Positions 1 to 8,164 are shown, counted from the stretch's first letter. The stretch: DNA of 30,295 nucleotides from an uncultured Caulobacteraceae bacterium (GCA_937952995.1 CALFYB010000060.1:1-30295); one strand, 5' to 3'. The notes: generated by a model not told the origin, from the letters alone. A program made the numbers and translations.

Positions 1-33
1 CTCATCCTACGCATCCACGAAGAGCCGAAATGA
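1..33 (+). CDS. C-terminal end of an upstream gene (partial)
   Basis: An open frame enters from the left edge and reads LILRIHEEPK before a TGA at 31-33. That stop overlaps the ATG of the following acyltransferase in an ATGA arrangement at 30-33, the usual signature of translational coupling in an operon. Only ten residues are visible, so no function can be assigned. The call rests on the overlap geometry alone; without the upstream sequence it could be chance. Confidence 0.4.
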   Translation, partial: LILRIHEEPK

Positions 34-1082
34 CCAAGGGCGCGGCGCTGCCTCTTGCGCCGCTGCGCTCAATCCAGTCCCTGCGCGGCATCGCGGCCCT
101 GTCGGTCGTGCTGTTTCACATTAGCCAGTGGATGCCGATCCCAGCGGGCATGACCGGCACGCCCTCGATCGGGTCGGCGGGGGTCGACCTGTTCTTTGTG
201 ATCAGCGGCGTGGTCCTGTGGCTGTCGGTCAACCAGCGTGAGCAGACCGCTCAGCAATTCCTGCTCGGCCGCGCCCTGCGGGTGGTTCCAGCCTATTGGG
301 TGGTCACGCTCGTGGTCACGGCGCTGGTTCTGATGGATGCCAAGAACATGACGGCGGCGCATTTTGAACCGCTGCATCTGGTGCTCTCGCTCTTGCTGAT
401 CCCGCACCTCAATCCGGCGGGTGAGCCCTTCCCAGTTCTGCCCGTGGGCTGGAGCCTGACCTATGAGGCCCTGTTCTATCTGATCATGGCGATCAGCCTT
501 TGGCGCAAACCCTCTAACCCCCTGATCTTTGTCACTATGGGCCTGATCGGCTGTTGGATGTTTGGCTTCATCAGCAGCGACGCGGCCTTCTTGATCGCCA
601 ATCCGATGCTGACCGAGTTCATCCTTGGCCTGTTGATCGGCCAAGCCCTGCTCAGTCGCGCCATGCCCGGCCCTCGTATTTCAGCCGCCTTGCTGGTCTT
701 GGGCGTGGGGCTGTTGGCCGCCCAACATACGGCCGTCACCGATTTTGGCTTTTGGCGGGCTCTGGTCTGGGGCGGGCCATCGGCCTTGATCGTCGCCGGG
801 GTGGCGGGGCTAGAAGCTTGCGGGCGCTGGCCACATTTAGCCCCACTCGAAGGCCTAGGCGAGGTCTCCTACAGCCTCTATCTGGTGCACTGGCCTGTCA
901 CCTGGATGCTCGGCCGCCATTGGTCCGGGGTTCATGACCTTGGCTATGGCGCGGCGGTCATCGCGCTAGCCATCCCCATCGCTTGGCTGTTTTGGCGTCT
1001 AATCGAACGCCCCTCCCTAAAGGCCCTTCGACGCAGGTTTGAACTGGAACCCGCCGGTTCGAGGCCTATAGTGGGCTCATAA
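30..1082 (+). CDS. Acyltransferase 3 family membrane protein (OafA/YrhL type)
   Basis: This 350-residue protein is an integral inner-membrane acyltransferase of the family that O-acetylates or O-acylates surface polysaccharide, LPS or exported sugars. It opens with the family's N-terminal signature: SLRGIAALSVVLFH at about residues 17-30, whose histidine (H30) is the expected catalytic residue. The rest is a series of roughly ten hydrophobic helices with a late motif LGEVSYSLYLVHWPV, also typical. There is no extra periplasmic SGNH domain, and the length fits the single-domain form. The ATG overlaps the stop of the gene before it (ATGA), and the SDR gene follows after 22 bases with a good AGGGAGA ribosome site, so the three look like one operon. 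The acceptor cannot be read from sequence; the nearby rhamnose and mannose genes make a surface glycan plausible. Confidence 0.9.
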   Translation: MTKGAALPLAPLRSIQSLRGIAALSVVLFHISQWMPIPAGMTGTPSIGSAGVDLFFVISGVVLWLSVNQREQTAQQFLLGRALRVVPAYWVVTLVVTALVLMDAKNMTAAHFEPLHLVLSLLLIPHLNPAGEPFPVLPVGWSLTYEALFYLIMAISLWRKPSNPLIFVTMGLIGCWMFGFISSDAAFLIANPMLTEFILGLLIGQALLSRAMPGPRISAALLVLGVGLLAAQHTAVTDFGFWRALVWGGPSALIVAGVAGLEACGRWPHLAPLEGLGEVSYSLYLVHWPVTWMLGRHWSGVHDLGYGAAVIALAIPIAWLFWRLIERPSLKALRRRFELEPAGSRPIVGS

Positions 1083-1104
1083 GATCATCCTAGGGAGACA
1101 TCAG

Positions 1105-1893
1105 ATGGGACGGCTTCAAGGCAAGCGCACAATCATCACCGGAGCAGGCTCAGGCATTGGCCGCGCCACCTCCAAGGCCTTTGCCCGCGAAGGGGCCAGC
1201 GTCCTCTGCGTCGACAAGACCGACGCCGTCCACGATACCGTCGAGGCTATCATCGCCGCTGGCGGCCACGCGATCGGCATGACGGCCGATGTTGGCGTTG
1301 AGGCTGACGTCATCGGCTATGTCGACCGCGCCATCGCCGAGTTTGGCGGGCTGGACATCATCTATGCCAATGCGGGCATCTCGGGCGGCATGGTGCCGTT
1401 CTTTGACCAGACGGTGGACTATTGGAACGAGATCTTGCGGGTCAATCTGATCGGTCCGTTCTTGGCCATCAAACATGTCGCGCCGCACCTGATCAAACAG
1501 GGCAAGGGCTCGATCATCTGTACTGCCTCGGTGGCGGGCATCCGCGCCAATGCGGGTGGTTCGCCCTATTCGGCGTCCAAGGCTGGGGTCATCTCGCTGG
1601 TTCAGACCAGTTCCAACGCCTTTTATGGCACGGGCGTTCGCGTCAATGCGGTCTGCCCCGGCCTGATCGAGACCGGCATGACCAAGCCGATCTTCGACAA
1701 TGCCCGCGCGCGCGGCAACGAAGACAAGATCGGCCAGCTCAACCCGATGGGCCGCTATGGCGAACCCGAAGAGATCGCCAACATGGTCCTGTTCTTGGCG
1801 TCGGACGAGGCATCCTATGTCAATGGCCAGGCCTTCCCGGTTGACGGTGGCCTGACCTCGACCCTGCCCTTCGTTAAGCCTCGGACGAGCTAA
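1105..1893 (+). CDS. SDR family NAD(P)-dependent oxidoreductase
   Basis: This is a classical short-chain dehydrogenase/reductase of 262 residues, a cytoplasmic Rossmann enzyme that oxidises or reduces an alcohol/carbonyl pair. The cofactor loop TGAGSGIG lies at residues 12-19, the structural NAG at 89-91, and the catalytic triad is visible as S142 (TASVAG) with Y155 and K159 in YSASK. The family ending FPVDGG is present. An acidic residue after the second strand (CVDK) favours NAD over NADP. An AGGGAGA ribosome site sits just upstream of the ATG. The substrate is not evident. The strong terminator immediately downstream ends this transcription unit, which probably starts in or before the acyltransferase. 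Confidence 0.92.
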   Translation: MGRLQGKRTIITGAGSGIGRATSKAFAREGASVLCVDKTDAVHDTVEAIIAAGGHAIGMTADVGVEADVIGYVDRAIAEFGGLDIIYANAGISGGMVPFFDQTVDYWNEILRVNLIGPFLAIKHVAPHLIKQGKGSIICTASVAGIRANAGGSPYSASKAGVISLVQTSSNAFYGTGVRVNAVCPGLIETGMTKPIFDNARARGNEDKIGQLNPMGRYGEPEEIANMVLFLASDEASYVNGQAFPVDGGLTSTLPFVKPRTS

Positions 1894-1928
1894 GCCCGAA
1901 CCATCAAAGACTAACGATCAGACAGCAG

Positions 1929-1964
1929 CGCGCGCTCAATTGACGAAATTGGGCGCGCGTTTTT
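1929..1964 (+). terminator. Rho-independent terminator after the SDR gene
   Basis: A 13-base-pair stem (1929-1941 with 1947-1959, one G-U pair, five-base loop) is followed directly by five T residues at 1960-1964. It terminates plus-strand transcription of the SDR gene. It lies inside the last codons of the convergent crotonase gene, whose C-terminal FVN is encoded within the hairpin. On the opposite strand the stem is not followed by a T tract, so it appears unidirectional. Confidence 0.85.
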
Positions 1965-2739
1965 GCATGCTGGAGAGCACGGCTTCGATCTGGTTCGGCG
2001 AGCCGATCAGGGCCGATTGCTCAACACTTTCAGCCAGCAGGATGGCCCGTTGGTCGCCATCATCGGCCAGATTCATCAAACGCTTGTCAGCACGAATAGC
2101 GTCAGGGTTCTTCGATGCGACGTCGCGTGCAAAGGCCAGAGCTTCGGCATAGGGATCGGCGCAGACCCGCGTGGCAAGACCAAGGCTCAGGGCCTCTTCG
2201 CCGGTAAATTGACGGCCGCTATAGGTCAGTTCGCGGGCCTGATCGTCGCGGATCAGACGGCGCAGCAGGGCAATGCCGGCCATATCGGGGACCAGACCCC
2301 ACTTGATCTCCATCACCGCCATGCGCGCATCGGGCGTCACAAAGCGCATGTCGGCACCAAGCGCCAACTGAAAGCCGCCGCCAAAGGCCACGCCGTGGAC
2401 AGCGGCAATGACCGGAACCGGAATTTCGCGCCAGACCATCACCGCATGCTGAGCGCGGTTGGAACCGCCCTCGGTGCGCGGGGTTTCGACCAGACCGGTC
2501 CCACCCTTGCGCTCGCCCGAGGCCATCTTGTCGAAATTGCCCATGTCCAGCCCGGCGCAGAAGGCGCGGCCAGCGCCCGACAGCACCACGGCCCGCACGC
2601 CAGGTTCGGTCTTCAACCGCTCACCGGTCTTAACCAGAGCCTCGAACATGGCGTCATCCAGCGCGTTCATCTTATCGACGCGGACCAAACGCACGTCAGC
2701 AACGCCGTCTTGGATGTCTACTGTGATACGATCTTCCAT
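1936..2739 (-). CDS. Enoyl-CoA hydratase/isomerase (crotonase) family protein
   Basis: This 267-residue protein belongs to the crotonase superfamily, which acts on acyl-CoA thioesters in the cytoplasm. The CoA-binding and oxyanion-hole regions are recognisable: SGAGRAFCAGLDMGNF in the N-terminal half and HGVAFGGGFQLALGADMRF around the second oxyanion segment. The usual hydratase glutamates are not both clear: the loop reads MAVMEIKWGLVPDMAGIALL, where one Glu is retained. It may therefore be a hydratase, an isomerase or a related thioester enzyme. I prefer the ATG at 2739 over an in-frame TTG at 2754, because GGGAGAG lies six bases before the ATG and the TTG would sit on that ribosome site. 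It is a single gene with its own candidate promoter, convergent with the SDR gene. Confidence 0.9.
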   Translation of the reverse strand: MEDRITVDIQDGVADVRLVRVDKMNALDDAMFEALVKTGERLKTEPGVRAVVLSGAGRAFCAGLDMGNFDKMASGERKGGTGLVETPRTEGGSNRAQHAVMVWREIPVPVIAAVHGVAFGGGFQLALGADMRFVTPDARMAVMEIKWGLVPDMAGIALLRRLIRDDQARELTYSGRQFTGEEALSLGLATRVCADPYAEALAFARDVASKNPDAIRADKRLMNLADDGDQRAILLAESVEQSALIGSPNQIEAVLSSMQKRAPNFVN

Positions 2740-2794
2740 AGGGGTCTCTCCCAAACCTAGCCGGTCGTTTGCTCGACCTCGCCTTTGACAGCAG

Positions 2795-2822
2795 GATATA
2801 TCGAGGCCCTAGGCCTTGTCAG
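2795..2822 (-). promoter_or_regulatory. Putative promoter with internal palindrome, crotonase gene
   Basis: Read on the minus strand, CTGACA (2817-2822) and TATATC (2795-2800) are separated by 16 bases. They match the sigma-70 consensus at five and four of six positions. The predicted start would leave a leader of about 50 bases before the ATG at 2739. The spacer holds a perfect inverted repeat AGGCC-CTA-GGCCT at 2804-2816, placed where a repressor or activator would contact the polymerase site. This is read from sequence only; no transcript data support it. Confidence 0.4.
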
Positions 2823-2847
2823 CCCAGACCTAAGGTCAACCTGATGG

Positions 2848-3339
2848 TCAAGTGGGGCGAAATTTCATCGCAATGCCGTTCATGCAATAGCGCTTGCCGG
2901 TCGGGGCTGGGCCGTCGTCGAAGACATGACCCAGATGCCCACCGCAGCGGCGGCAATGGACTTCGATGCGCACGCTAAATAGGGACCGATCAATCGAGGT
3001 CCGCACCGCATCCTTGATCGGACGAATGAAGCTGGGCCAACCGGTGCCAGAGTCGAACTTGTCTTCCGAGCGATAGAGATCGAGGTTACAGCCTGCACAG
3101 ACAAACACCCCTCGGCGCTTTTCGTGATCCAAGGGGCTGGATCCGGCTCGCTCGGTGGAATGATCTCGCAGAACCGCATATTGCTCCGGCGTCAGTCGCT
3201 TGCGCCATTCGGCTTCGCTGAGCGTAACCTCGAACCGCTCGCCGCTGGTGGCCGCCGCGAAGGCCGAGGCCTGGGCCGCCACATTGATCAGAAGGGCCGA
3301 ACCGGCGGCCTTAATCAGAAGCTGTCTACGATCGATCAT
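2848..3339 (-). CDS. msrB: Exported peptide-methionine (R)-S-oxide reductase
   Basis: MsrB reduces methionine-R-sulfoxide in proteins. The catalytic cysteine is C152 in RYCMNG, and the structural zinc site is complete as CAGC (C81, C84) and CRRC (C129, C132). The core blocks SGTGWPSF and GGHLGHVFDDGP are also intact. The N-terminus, DRRQLLIKAAGSALLINVAA followed by an Ala-rich stretch, looks like a twin-arginine or Sec export signal, which suggests a periplasmic enzyme repairing envelope proteins. At 163 residues it is a single MsrB domain plus signal. AAGGAG lies eight bases before the ATG. The gene starts 30 bases downstream of rfbA on the same strand and may be read through from the rhamnose operon. 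The residue after CMN is Gly, where many MsrB proteins have Ser. Confidence 0.94.
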   Translation of the reverse strand: MIDRRQLLIKAAGSALLINVAAQASAFAAATSGERFEVTLSEAEWRKRLTPEQYAVLRDHSTERAGSSPLDHEKRRGVFVCAGCNLDLYRSEDKFDSGTGWPSFIRPIKDAVRTSIDRSLFSVRIEVHCRRCGGHLGHVFDDGPAPTGKRYCMNGIAMKFRPT

Positions 3340-3369
3340 ATCCGTCGCTCCTTGTGGTCTGAAAAGGTC

Positions 3370-4263
3370 CTAGGCGGTCCACCCAGAGGGTGAGCCCTGA
3401 CGCGTTAGCAAGGCTCTGAGATAGTGCGAATAGCTCGATGATCCATTGAAAATGGTTTGAGACCGCAAGGTCTGCTCATCAATAAAGCCCATGTGCAGGG
3501 CGACCTCTTCGGGGCAAGCGATCTTGAAGCCCTGACGTTTTTCCAAGGTGCGGACAAATTCAGCCGCTTCCAGCAGGCTATCGGGCGTGCCCGTATCCAG
3601 CCAAGCATAGCCGCGCCCCATCAACTCGACCGACAGGCGGCCGCGCTCCAGATAGGTGCGGTTGACGTCGGTGATCTCATATTCCCCCCGAGCCGAAGGC
3701 TTGAGGTTGGCGGCGATGTCGACCACCGCCTCATCATAGAAATAGAGCCCGGTCACCGCCCAGTTGGAGCGCGGCGCAAGCGGCTTTTCCTCGATGGAGA
3801 TGGCGCGCTTTTCTTCGTCAAACTCGACCACGCCGTACCGCTCTGGGTCCTGCACATGGTAGGCAAAGACGGTCGCGCCCGCGCCATTGGTCTGGGCCCT
3901 TCCAAGCAGCTCCGGCAGGCCTTGGCCATAATAGATATTGTCGCCGAGGATCAGGCACGAGGGCCCGCCCGCCACAAAGTCCGCACCGATGACATAGGCC
4001 TGCGCCAAGCCATTGGGTTCAGCCTGGGTGCGATAGGACAGGGACAGCCCCCATTGCGAGCCATCACCCAGCAGCTTTTGAAACTGCGGCATGTCATGGG
4101 GCGTGGTGATCAGCAAAATATCCCGCACGCCCGCCATCATCAGCGTGGTCAGGGGATAGTAGATCATCGGCTTGTCATAGACCGGCATCAACTGCTTGGA
4201 GGTGACGAGGGTCATGGGGTGCAGACGCGATCCGCTGCCTCCGGCCAGGATGATACCCTTCAT
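3370..4263 (-). CDS. rfbA: Glucose-1-phosphate thymidylyltransferase
   Basis: RfbA (RmlA) joins dTTP and glucose-1-phosphate to give dTDP-glucose, the first step of dTDP-L-rhamnose synthesis. The nucleotide loop GGSGSRLHPMT is at the N-terminus, followed by YDKPMIYYPLTTLM, GDNIYYGQGL and EEKPLAPRSN, all hallmarks of the family. The 297-residue length is standard. I place the start at the ATG at 4263, since MKGIILAGG is the canonical N-terminus and this ATG overlaps the rfbD stop in an ATGA at 4260-4263; a longer frame begins within rfbD and is not credible. It is the last of four coupled rhamnose genes. Very high confidence in the family; the alternative symbol is rmlA. Confidence 0.96.
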   Translation of the reverse strand: MKGIILAGGSGSRLHPMTLVTSKQLMPVYDKPMIYYPLTTLMMAGVRDILLITTPHDMPQFQKLLGDGSQWGLSLSYRTQAEPNGLAQAYVIGADFVAGGPSCLILGDNIYYGQGLPELLGRAQTNGAGATVFAYHVQDPERYGVVEFDEEKRAISIEEKPLAPRSNWAVTGLYFYDEAVVDIAANLKPSARGEYEITDVNRTYLERGRLSVELMGRGYAWLDTGTPDSLLEAAEFVRTLEKRQGFKIACPEEVALHMGFIDEQTLRSQTIFNGSSSYSHYLRALLTRQGSPSGWTA

Positions 4264-5162
4264 GCGTCTGGTCCTTCTTGGGAGGTCGCGAGATCCTTCA
4301 ATAGGTGATCCAGCGCCTGACTCCAAGCCATGGGTTGCCAATCGGCCAGCCCGGCAAATTTCGAACTGTCTAAACGAGAATTGGCAGGCCGCACGGCCGG
4401 GGTCGGATAGTCGGCTGTGGTGATCCGGTTCACCCGGGCGCTGGGAAGGCCAAGTGCTGCGGCGCGCTCGAACGTGGCCTGCGCCAAATCGGCCCAGCTG
4501 GCATCGTCGGCACCGGCTGCATGGTAGAGACCGGCACGGGATGGGTCGCGGGCCAGCAGGTCCAGCGCGGCAAGCCCGGCCTTCGCGACGGACGCAGACC
4601 AGGTTGGCCGCCCAAACTGATCCGCAACCACGCCAATTTCATCGCGGCCCGCCGCCAAGCGCAGCATGGTCTTGACGAAGTTCGTACCAAAAGCGCCAAC
4701 GACCCAGGCTGTTCGCAGCACAATCGCGGTTCCGCCAGCCGCCAGCACAGCCTGCTCGCCAGCCAGTTTTGACCGGCCATAGGCCGACTGAGGAGCGGTC
4801 GCATCATCTTCTCGGTAGGGCCGGTCAAGACGGCCATCGAACACATAGTCGGTCGAATAGTGGACGAAGCCAATGTCCTGCGCCGCGCAGGCCTTCGCCA
4901 TCTGGCCGGGGGCGTGAGCATTAAGTTGGAAGGCTTGAGCCTCTTCCTGTTCGGCCCGGTCGACAGCGGTATAGGCGGCGGCATTGATGACGGCGCTGGG
5001 CTTGATCTGATCGATCAGCGCAGCAGGATCGCTTCCGGCGGCCAGGTCCAAGGTCTCGCGACCAGCAAAGACCATGGAAATTTGCTGGGTGCGCGACAGA
5101 CGCGCCAACTCTTGAGCCACCTGCCCAGTCCGGCCAAAGACGAGGATCGGGGCGCTCTGCAT
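4260..5162 (-). CDS. rfbD: dTDP-4-dehydrorhamnose reductase
   Basis: RfbD (RmlD) performs the last step, NAD(P)H-dependent reduction of dTDP-4-keto-L-rhamnose to dTDP-L-rhamnose. The N-terminal cofactor motif is FGRTGQVAQEL, the strand motif HYSTDYVFDG is present, and the catalytic tyrosine and lysine stand in SAYGRSKLAGE. The 300-residue length is usual. The start at 5162 (MQSAPILVFG) puts the Rossmann strand at the N-terminus and leaves a four-base gap to rfbC; upstream extension would run into rfbC. The stop overlaps the rfbA start by four bases. Translation is probably coupled, as no strong ribosome site is seen before the ATG. Confidence 0.95.
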   Translation of the reverse strand: MQSAPILVFGRTGQVAQELARLSRTQQISMVFAGRETLDLAAGSDPAALIDQIKPSAVINAAAYTAVDRAEQEEAQAFQLNAHAPGQMAKACAAQDIGFVHYSTDYVFDGRLDRPYREDDATAPQSAYGRSKLAGEQAVLAAGGTAIVLRTAWVVGAFGTNFVKTMLRLAAGRDEIGVVADQFGRPTWSASVAKAGLAALDLLARDPSRAGLYHAAGADDASWADLAQATFERAAALGLPSARVNRITTADYPTPAVRPANSRLDSSKFAGLADWQPMAWSQALDHLLKDLATSQEGPDA

Positions 5163-5166
5163 CGAA

Positions 5167-5718
5167 CTAAAAGGGCGAGACGAAGGACTTGAAGCCACCC
5201 GCCGCGCGATCCTTGTCGGCCAAGACCGCATCGGCTTCGCTTACGGGCCAGTCGATGGCGAGGTCCGGATCATTCCAGACAATGGCCCCTTCGGCCTCAG
5301 CCGACCAATGGGCGTTGACCAGATAGGCGACGTGGGTGTCGGGCTCGAGGGTGCAAAAGCCGTGGGCGAACCCGGCAGGCACCAGAATCTGGTTCCACTT
5401 TTCCGCCGAGATTTCCGCTCCGACCCACTGGCCATAGGTCGGCGAGCCTTTGCGAATATCAACCGCCACATCATAGATGCGGCCCGACAGGACCCGGATC
5501 AGCTTGTCTTGGGCGAAGGGCGGCGCTTGGAAATGCAGGCCTCGAACCGTGCCGACGGGCCGCGAGAGGGACTGATTTTCCTGAATGAAATCGATCTCGA
5601 TCCCGGCATTGTGCAGGGTGGCGCGGTTCCAGGTTTCGCTGAAAAAGCCGCGATCATCGCCAAATTGGCGCGGCCACAGCAGTTTGACCTCGGGAATGGC
5701 GAGCGATTCGATGCGCAT
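5167..5718 (-). CDS. rfbC: dTDP-4-dehydrorhamnose 3,5-epimerase
   Basis: RfbC (RmlC) is a cupin-fold epimerase that inverts C3 and C5 of dTDP-4-keto-6-deoxyglucose. The 183-residue length and the blocks FSETWN, IDFIQENQSLS, VRGLHFQ (containing the catalytic His), PAGFAHGFCTL and WNDPDLAIDWP all fit. One position is unusual: the segment that normally reads Y-Y-S-P, carrying the second catalytic residue, reads H-W-S-A here, giving Trp at residue 138 (codon at 5305-5307). The gene starts inside the rfbB stop (TAATG) and ends four bases before rfbD, so it belongs to the rhamnose operon regardless of this substitution. Confidence 0.93.
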   Translation of the reverse strand: MRIESLAIPEVKLLWPRQFGDDRGFFSETWNRATLHNAGIEIDFIQENQSLSRPVGTVRGLHFQAPPFAQDKLIRVLSGRIYDVAVDIRKGSPTYGQWVGAEISAEKWNQILVPAGFAHGFCTLEPDTHVAYLVNAHWSAEAEGAIVWNDPDLAIDWPVSEADAVLADKDRAAGGFKSFVSPF

Positions 5719-6782
5719 TAGGTTTTCGCCTTCGCATCAACGCCGAGCCGCTGGCCATCATAACGGTCCCGCAGAGGCTGCCACCAGTCGCGGTTGGCCA
5801 GATACCATTCGACCGTCTTGCGAAGACCCGAGGCAAAGTTCTCTTGCGCCGTCCAGCCGAGCTCGGACTTCAGCTTGGTCGCATCAATCGCATAGCGCTG
5901 ATCGTGACCGGGGCGGTCCTTAACAAAGGTGATCAGGCCTCGGCGCGGACCCGTCGGCAGGGCCGGGGTCAGCTCGTCTAGGAGGTCGCACACCGCGTGC
6001 ACCACATCCAGATTGGTCCGCTCATTGTTGCCACCGACATTATAGGTCTCGCCCGGCCGACCTTGCGTCGCGATCAAGGTCAGGGCCCGGGCGTGATCAT
6101 CGACATAGAGCCAGTCGCGGATGTTCAGGCCATTGCCATAGACGGGAAGCGGCTTGCCCTCCATCGCGTTCAAGATGGTCAGGGGCACCAGCTTTTCTGG
6201 GAAATGATAGGGGCCGTAATTGTTCGAGCAGTTGGAGACCACCACCGGCAAGCCATAGGTATGGAACCAGGCCTTGGCCAGATGGTCCGATGCGGCCTTA
6301 GAGGCCGAATAGGGCGAGCGCGGATCATAGGCCGTCGTCTCGTGGAAAAGGCCCGTTTCACCAAGGCTGCCATAGACCTCGTCGGTCGAGACATGCAGAT
6401 ACCGGAAGCCATCCTTCTTGGGCCCCTCAAGCGAGCGCCAATAGACCAGCGCCGCCTGCAGCATGACAAAAGAGCCAACCACATTGGTGAAGATGAAAGG
6501 ATCGGCTCCATCAATTGAACGATCCACATGACTTTCAGCGGCCAGATGCATCACCACATCGGGCTGAAACTGAGCAAAGGCAGCCGCCATGGCTGGTGCG
6601 TCGGTAATATCGGCCTTTAGGAAACTATAACCGCTGACCCCCGCCAAAGGTTCAAGCGAGGCCAAGCTTGAAGCGTAGGTCAGTTTGTCAATATTCAGGA
6701 CCGTGGCGTTGTGAGACAGGACTAGGTGGCGACAGACCGCTGAACCGATAAATCCCGCACCGCCTGTGACCAAAACTCTCAT
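5718..6782 (-). CDS. rfbB: dTDP-glucose 4,6-dehydratase
   Basis: RfbB (RmlB) is the extended SDR enzyme that converts dTDP-glucose to dTDP-4-keto-6-deoxyglucose. It begins with the NAD-binding GGAGFIGSAVCR, then shows LAAESHVDRSI, the catalytic HVSTDEVYGSLG, the YSASKAASDHL pair of Tyr and Lys, and SNNYGPYHFPEKL, all diagnostic of this enzyme rather than other nucleotide-sugar epimerases. It is 354 residues, the normal size. It leads the minus-strand operon B-C-D-A, and its promoter should lie in the 176-base divergent gap shared with the AGE isomerase gene. Confidence 0.96.
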   Translation of the reverse strand: MRVLVTGGAGFIGSAVCRHLVLSHNATVLNIDKLTYASSLASLEPLAGVSGYSFLKADITDAPAMAAAFAQFQPDVVMHLAAESHVDRSIDGADPFIFTNVVGSFVMLQAALVYWRSLEGPKKDGFRYLHVSTDEVYGSLGETGLFHETTAYDPRSPYSASKAASDHLAKAWFHTYGLPVVVSNCSNNYGPYHFPEKLVPLTILNAMEGKPLPVYGNGLNIRDWLYVDDHARALTLIATQGRPGETYNVGGNNERTNLDVVHAVCDLLDELTPALPTGPRRGLITFVKDRPGHDQRYAIDATKLKSELGWTAQENFASGLRKTVEWYLANRDWWQPLRDRYDGQRLGVDAKAKT

Positions 6783-6958
6783 AACCTGCCTAGACCACTG
6801 TGTTTTCAGCTACTGCAGACGTTGCCTTAACAGCCGAAACGCCGTTTTGGAACCCAAATTGACCCCAGTGGTTGATCAAACATAGCCAATCATGCCAATC
6901 CATAGACTGTATGAATGATGGCCTTCCCGCCGACATCGAACCGTCTGAGAGCGCAGCG
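6783..6958. promoter_or_regulatory. Divergent intergenic region, rfbB / AGE isomerase
   Basis: This 176-base gap must carry the start signals of the leftward rhamnose operon, and of the rightward isomerase gene if that gene begins at 6959. I found no convincing pair of -35 and -10 hexamers on either strand. The right half may partly be coding if the isomerase starts earlier (an in-frame TTG at 6872 or an ATG at 6911). No terminator or repeat is seen. Confidence 0.4.
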
Positions 6959-8158
6959 ATGAAGGCGGGAGTTTCGAGGTGGTTCTTGTCTAGTCTGCAA
7001 CAGATGCCCCTGTGGTCCCAGACCGTGAGCCTCTGTGAGGACCTGCGTCAGTGGGCCATTGGCCATGGCTATCCCGTTTGGTCGCGGCTGGGCATTGATC
7101 ATGATCAGGGCGGCTTTTTCGAAAAGATTGATCACTACGGAAATCCCATAACCTTGCCACGGCGAGGACGGGTGACACCAAGGCAGCTCTATTGTTTCGC
7201 GATGGCCGCTGAGCTGGGCTCCCACCTCGATACCAACGCCATCTTGCAAGCCAGCGTCGAGACCTATCTGGACCGGTTCTTTCGGCCCGATGGTCTGATC
7301 CGGACGCTGGTCGATGCTGATGGCTCGGTGCTGGACGATTCGGTGTCCCTCTATGATCAGGCCTTTGGTCTGTTTGCTCTGGCCAGCGTCACCCGGACCC
7401 AGCCGCAGATCTTCGGCCTAGAGGCGCGCGCCAAACGTTTGCTCGAGCAGCTCAAGGCGCGGCAGGCCAATCGCTTGGGCGGGTTTGATGAGACCGCACC
7501 GCGCACCTTGCCCCTTCAGTCGAACCCTCACATGCACCTGTTCGAGGCGACCTTGGCTTGGACGGAGGTCAGCAACGATCCGATCTGGCAAGCCCAAGCC
7601 GACGAGATTGCGGAACTGTGCCTATCCAAGTTCATTGAGCCGAACCTTGGCTGCGTCCGTGAATATTTCGACGGGGATTGGAACGCGAGCGCAGGCGTTG
7701 AAGGCCTTAAGTTCGAACCCGGTCACCAGTTCGAATGGGGCTGGCTGCTCCTTCGCTGGGGCAAGGCCAAGTCTCGTCCGGACGCCATTGCCGCCGCGCG
7801 CAAGATGATCGCGCTGGCAGAAACCCACGGGATCGATCCCGTGCGGGGCGTGGCCTATAATGTGCTGCTGAGCGACCTCAGCGTTCATGATGCTCAGTCT
7901 AGGCTCTGGCCACAAACTGAGCGGATTAAGGCCGGCATCCTTTTGGCTCAAATGACCGGCGAGCCCGAAGCCCTGCGCGGTGTGGTCGAGGGTGCGCTTG
8001 GCCTGATGAAATATCTCGATGTGCCGATCAAGGGCCTTTGGCATGACCGGATGCAGCCCGATGGCAGCTTTATCGACGAGGCCGCTCCCGCCAGCTCGTT
8101 CTACCACATCATCTGCGCCATCGTGGAACTGCACCGGGCCGTGCAGGCAGAGGCCTAA
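6959..8158 (+). CDS. AGE family sugar epimerase/isomerase, likely mannose-6-phosphate isomerase
   Basis: The protein has the (alpha/alpha)6-barrel fold family of N-acylglucosamine 2-epimerase, which also includes mannose and mannose-6-phosphate isomerases. Characteristic blocks are TPRQLYCFAMAAELG, NPHMHLFEATLAW, GHQFEWGWLLLRW and SFYHIICAIVELH, which supply the barrel histidines and acidic residues used for proton transfer. Length from this start is 399 residues, normal for the family. I chose the ATG at 6959, with GAGAG upstream; an in-frame ATG at 6911 and TTG at 6872 lack ribosome sites and would add a tail without family similarity. Its neighbours are the GDP-mannose enzymes (convergent, six bases away), so a mannose-6-phosphate isomerase role is inferred. 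A free-sugar epimerase cannot be excluded. Confidence 0.85.
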   Translation: MKAGVSRWFLSSLQQMPLWSQTVSLCEDLRQWAIGHGYPVWSRLGIDHDQGGFFEKIDHYGNPITLPRRGRVTPRQLYCFAMAAELGSHLDTNAILQASVETYLDRFFRPDGLIRTLVDADGSVLDDSVSLYDQAFGLFALASVTRTQPQIFGLEARAKRLLEQLKARQANRLGGFDETAPRTLPLQSNPHMHLFEATLAWTEVSNDPIWQAQADEIAELCLSKFIEPNLGCVREYFDGDWNASAGVEGLKFEPGHQFEWGWLLLRWGKAKSRPDAIAAARKMIALAETHGIDPVRGVAYNVLLSDLSVHDAQSRLWPQTERIKAGILLAQMTGEPEALRGVVEGALGLMKYLDVPIKGLWHDRMQPDGSFIDEAAPASSFYHIICAIVELHRAVQAEA

Positions 8159-8164
8159 GGCGCG

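Noticed and set aside
1963..2760. A 265-codon plus-strand open frame opposite the crotonase gene
   Set aside because: The minus-strand frame has the crotonase oxyanion motifs, ribosome site and promoter; the plus-strand product has no recognisable features and would start just past a terminator.
3340..3369. Promoter or terminator between rfbA and msrB
   Set aside because: The 30-base gap contains only the msrB ribosome site (AAGGAG at 3348-3353); no hexamers or hairpin are seen.
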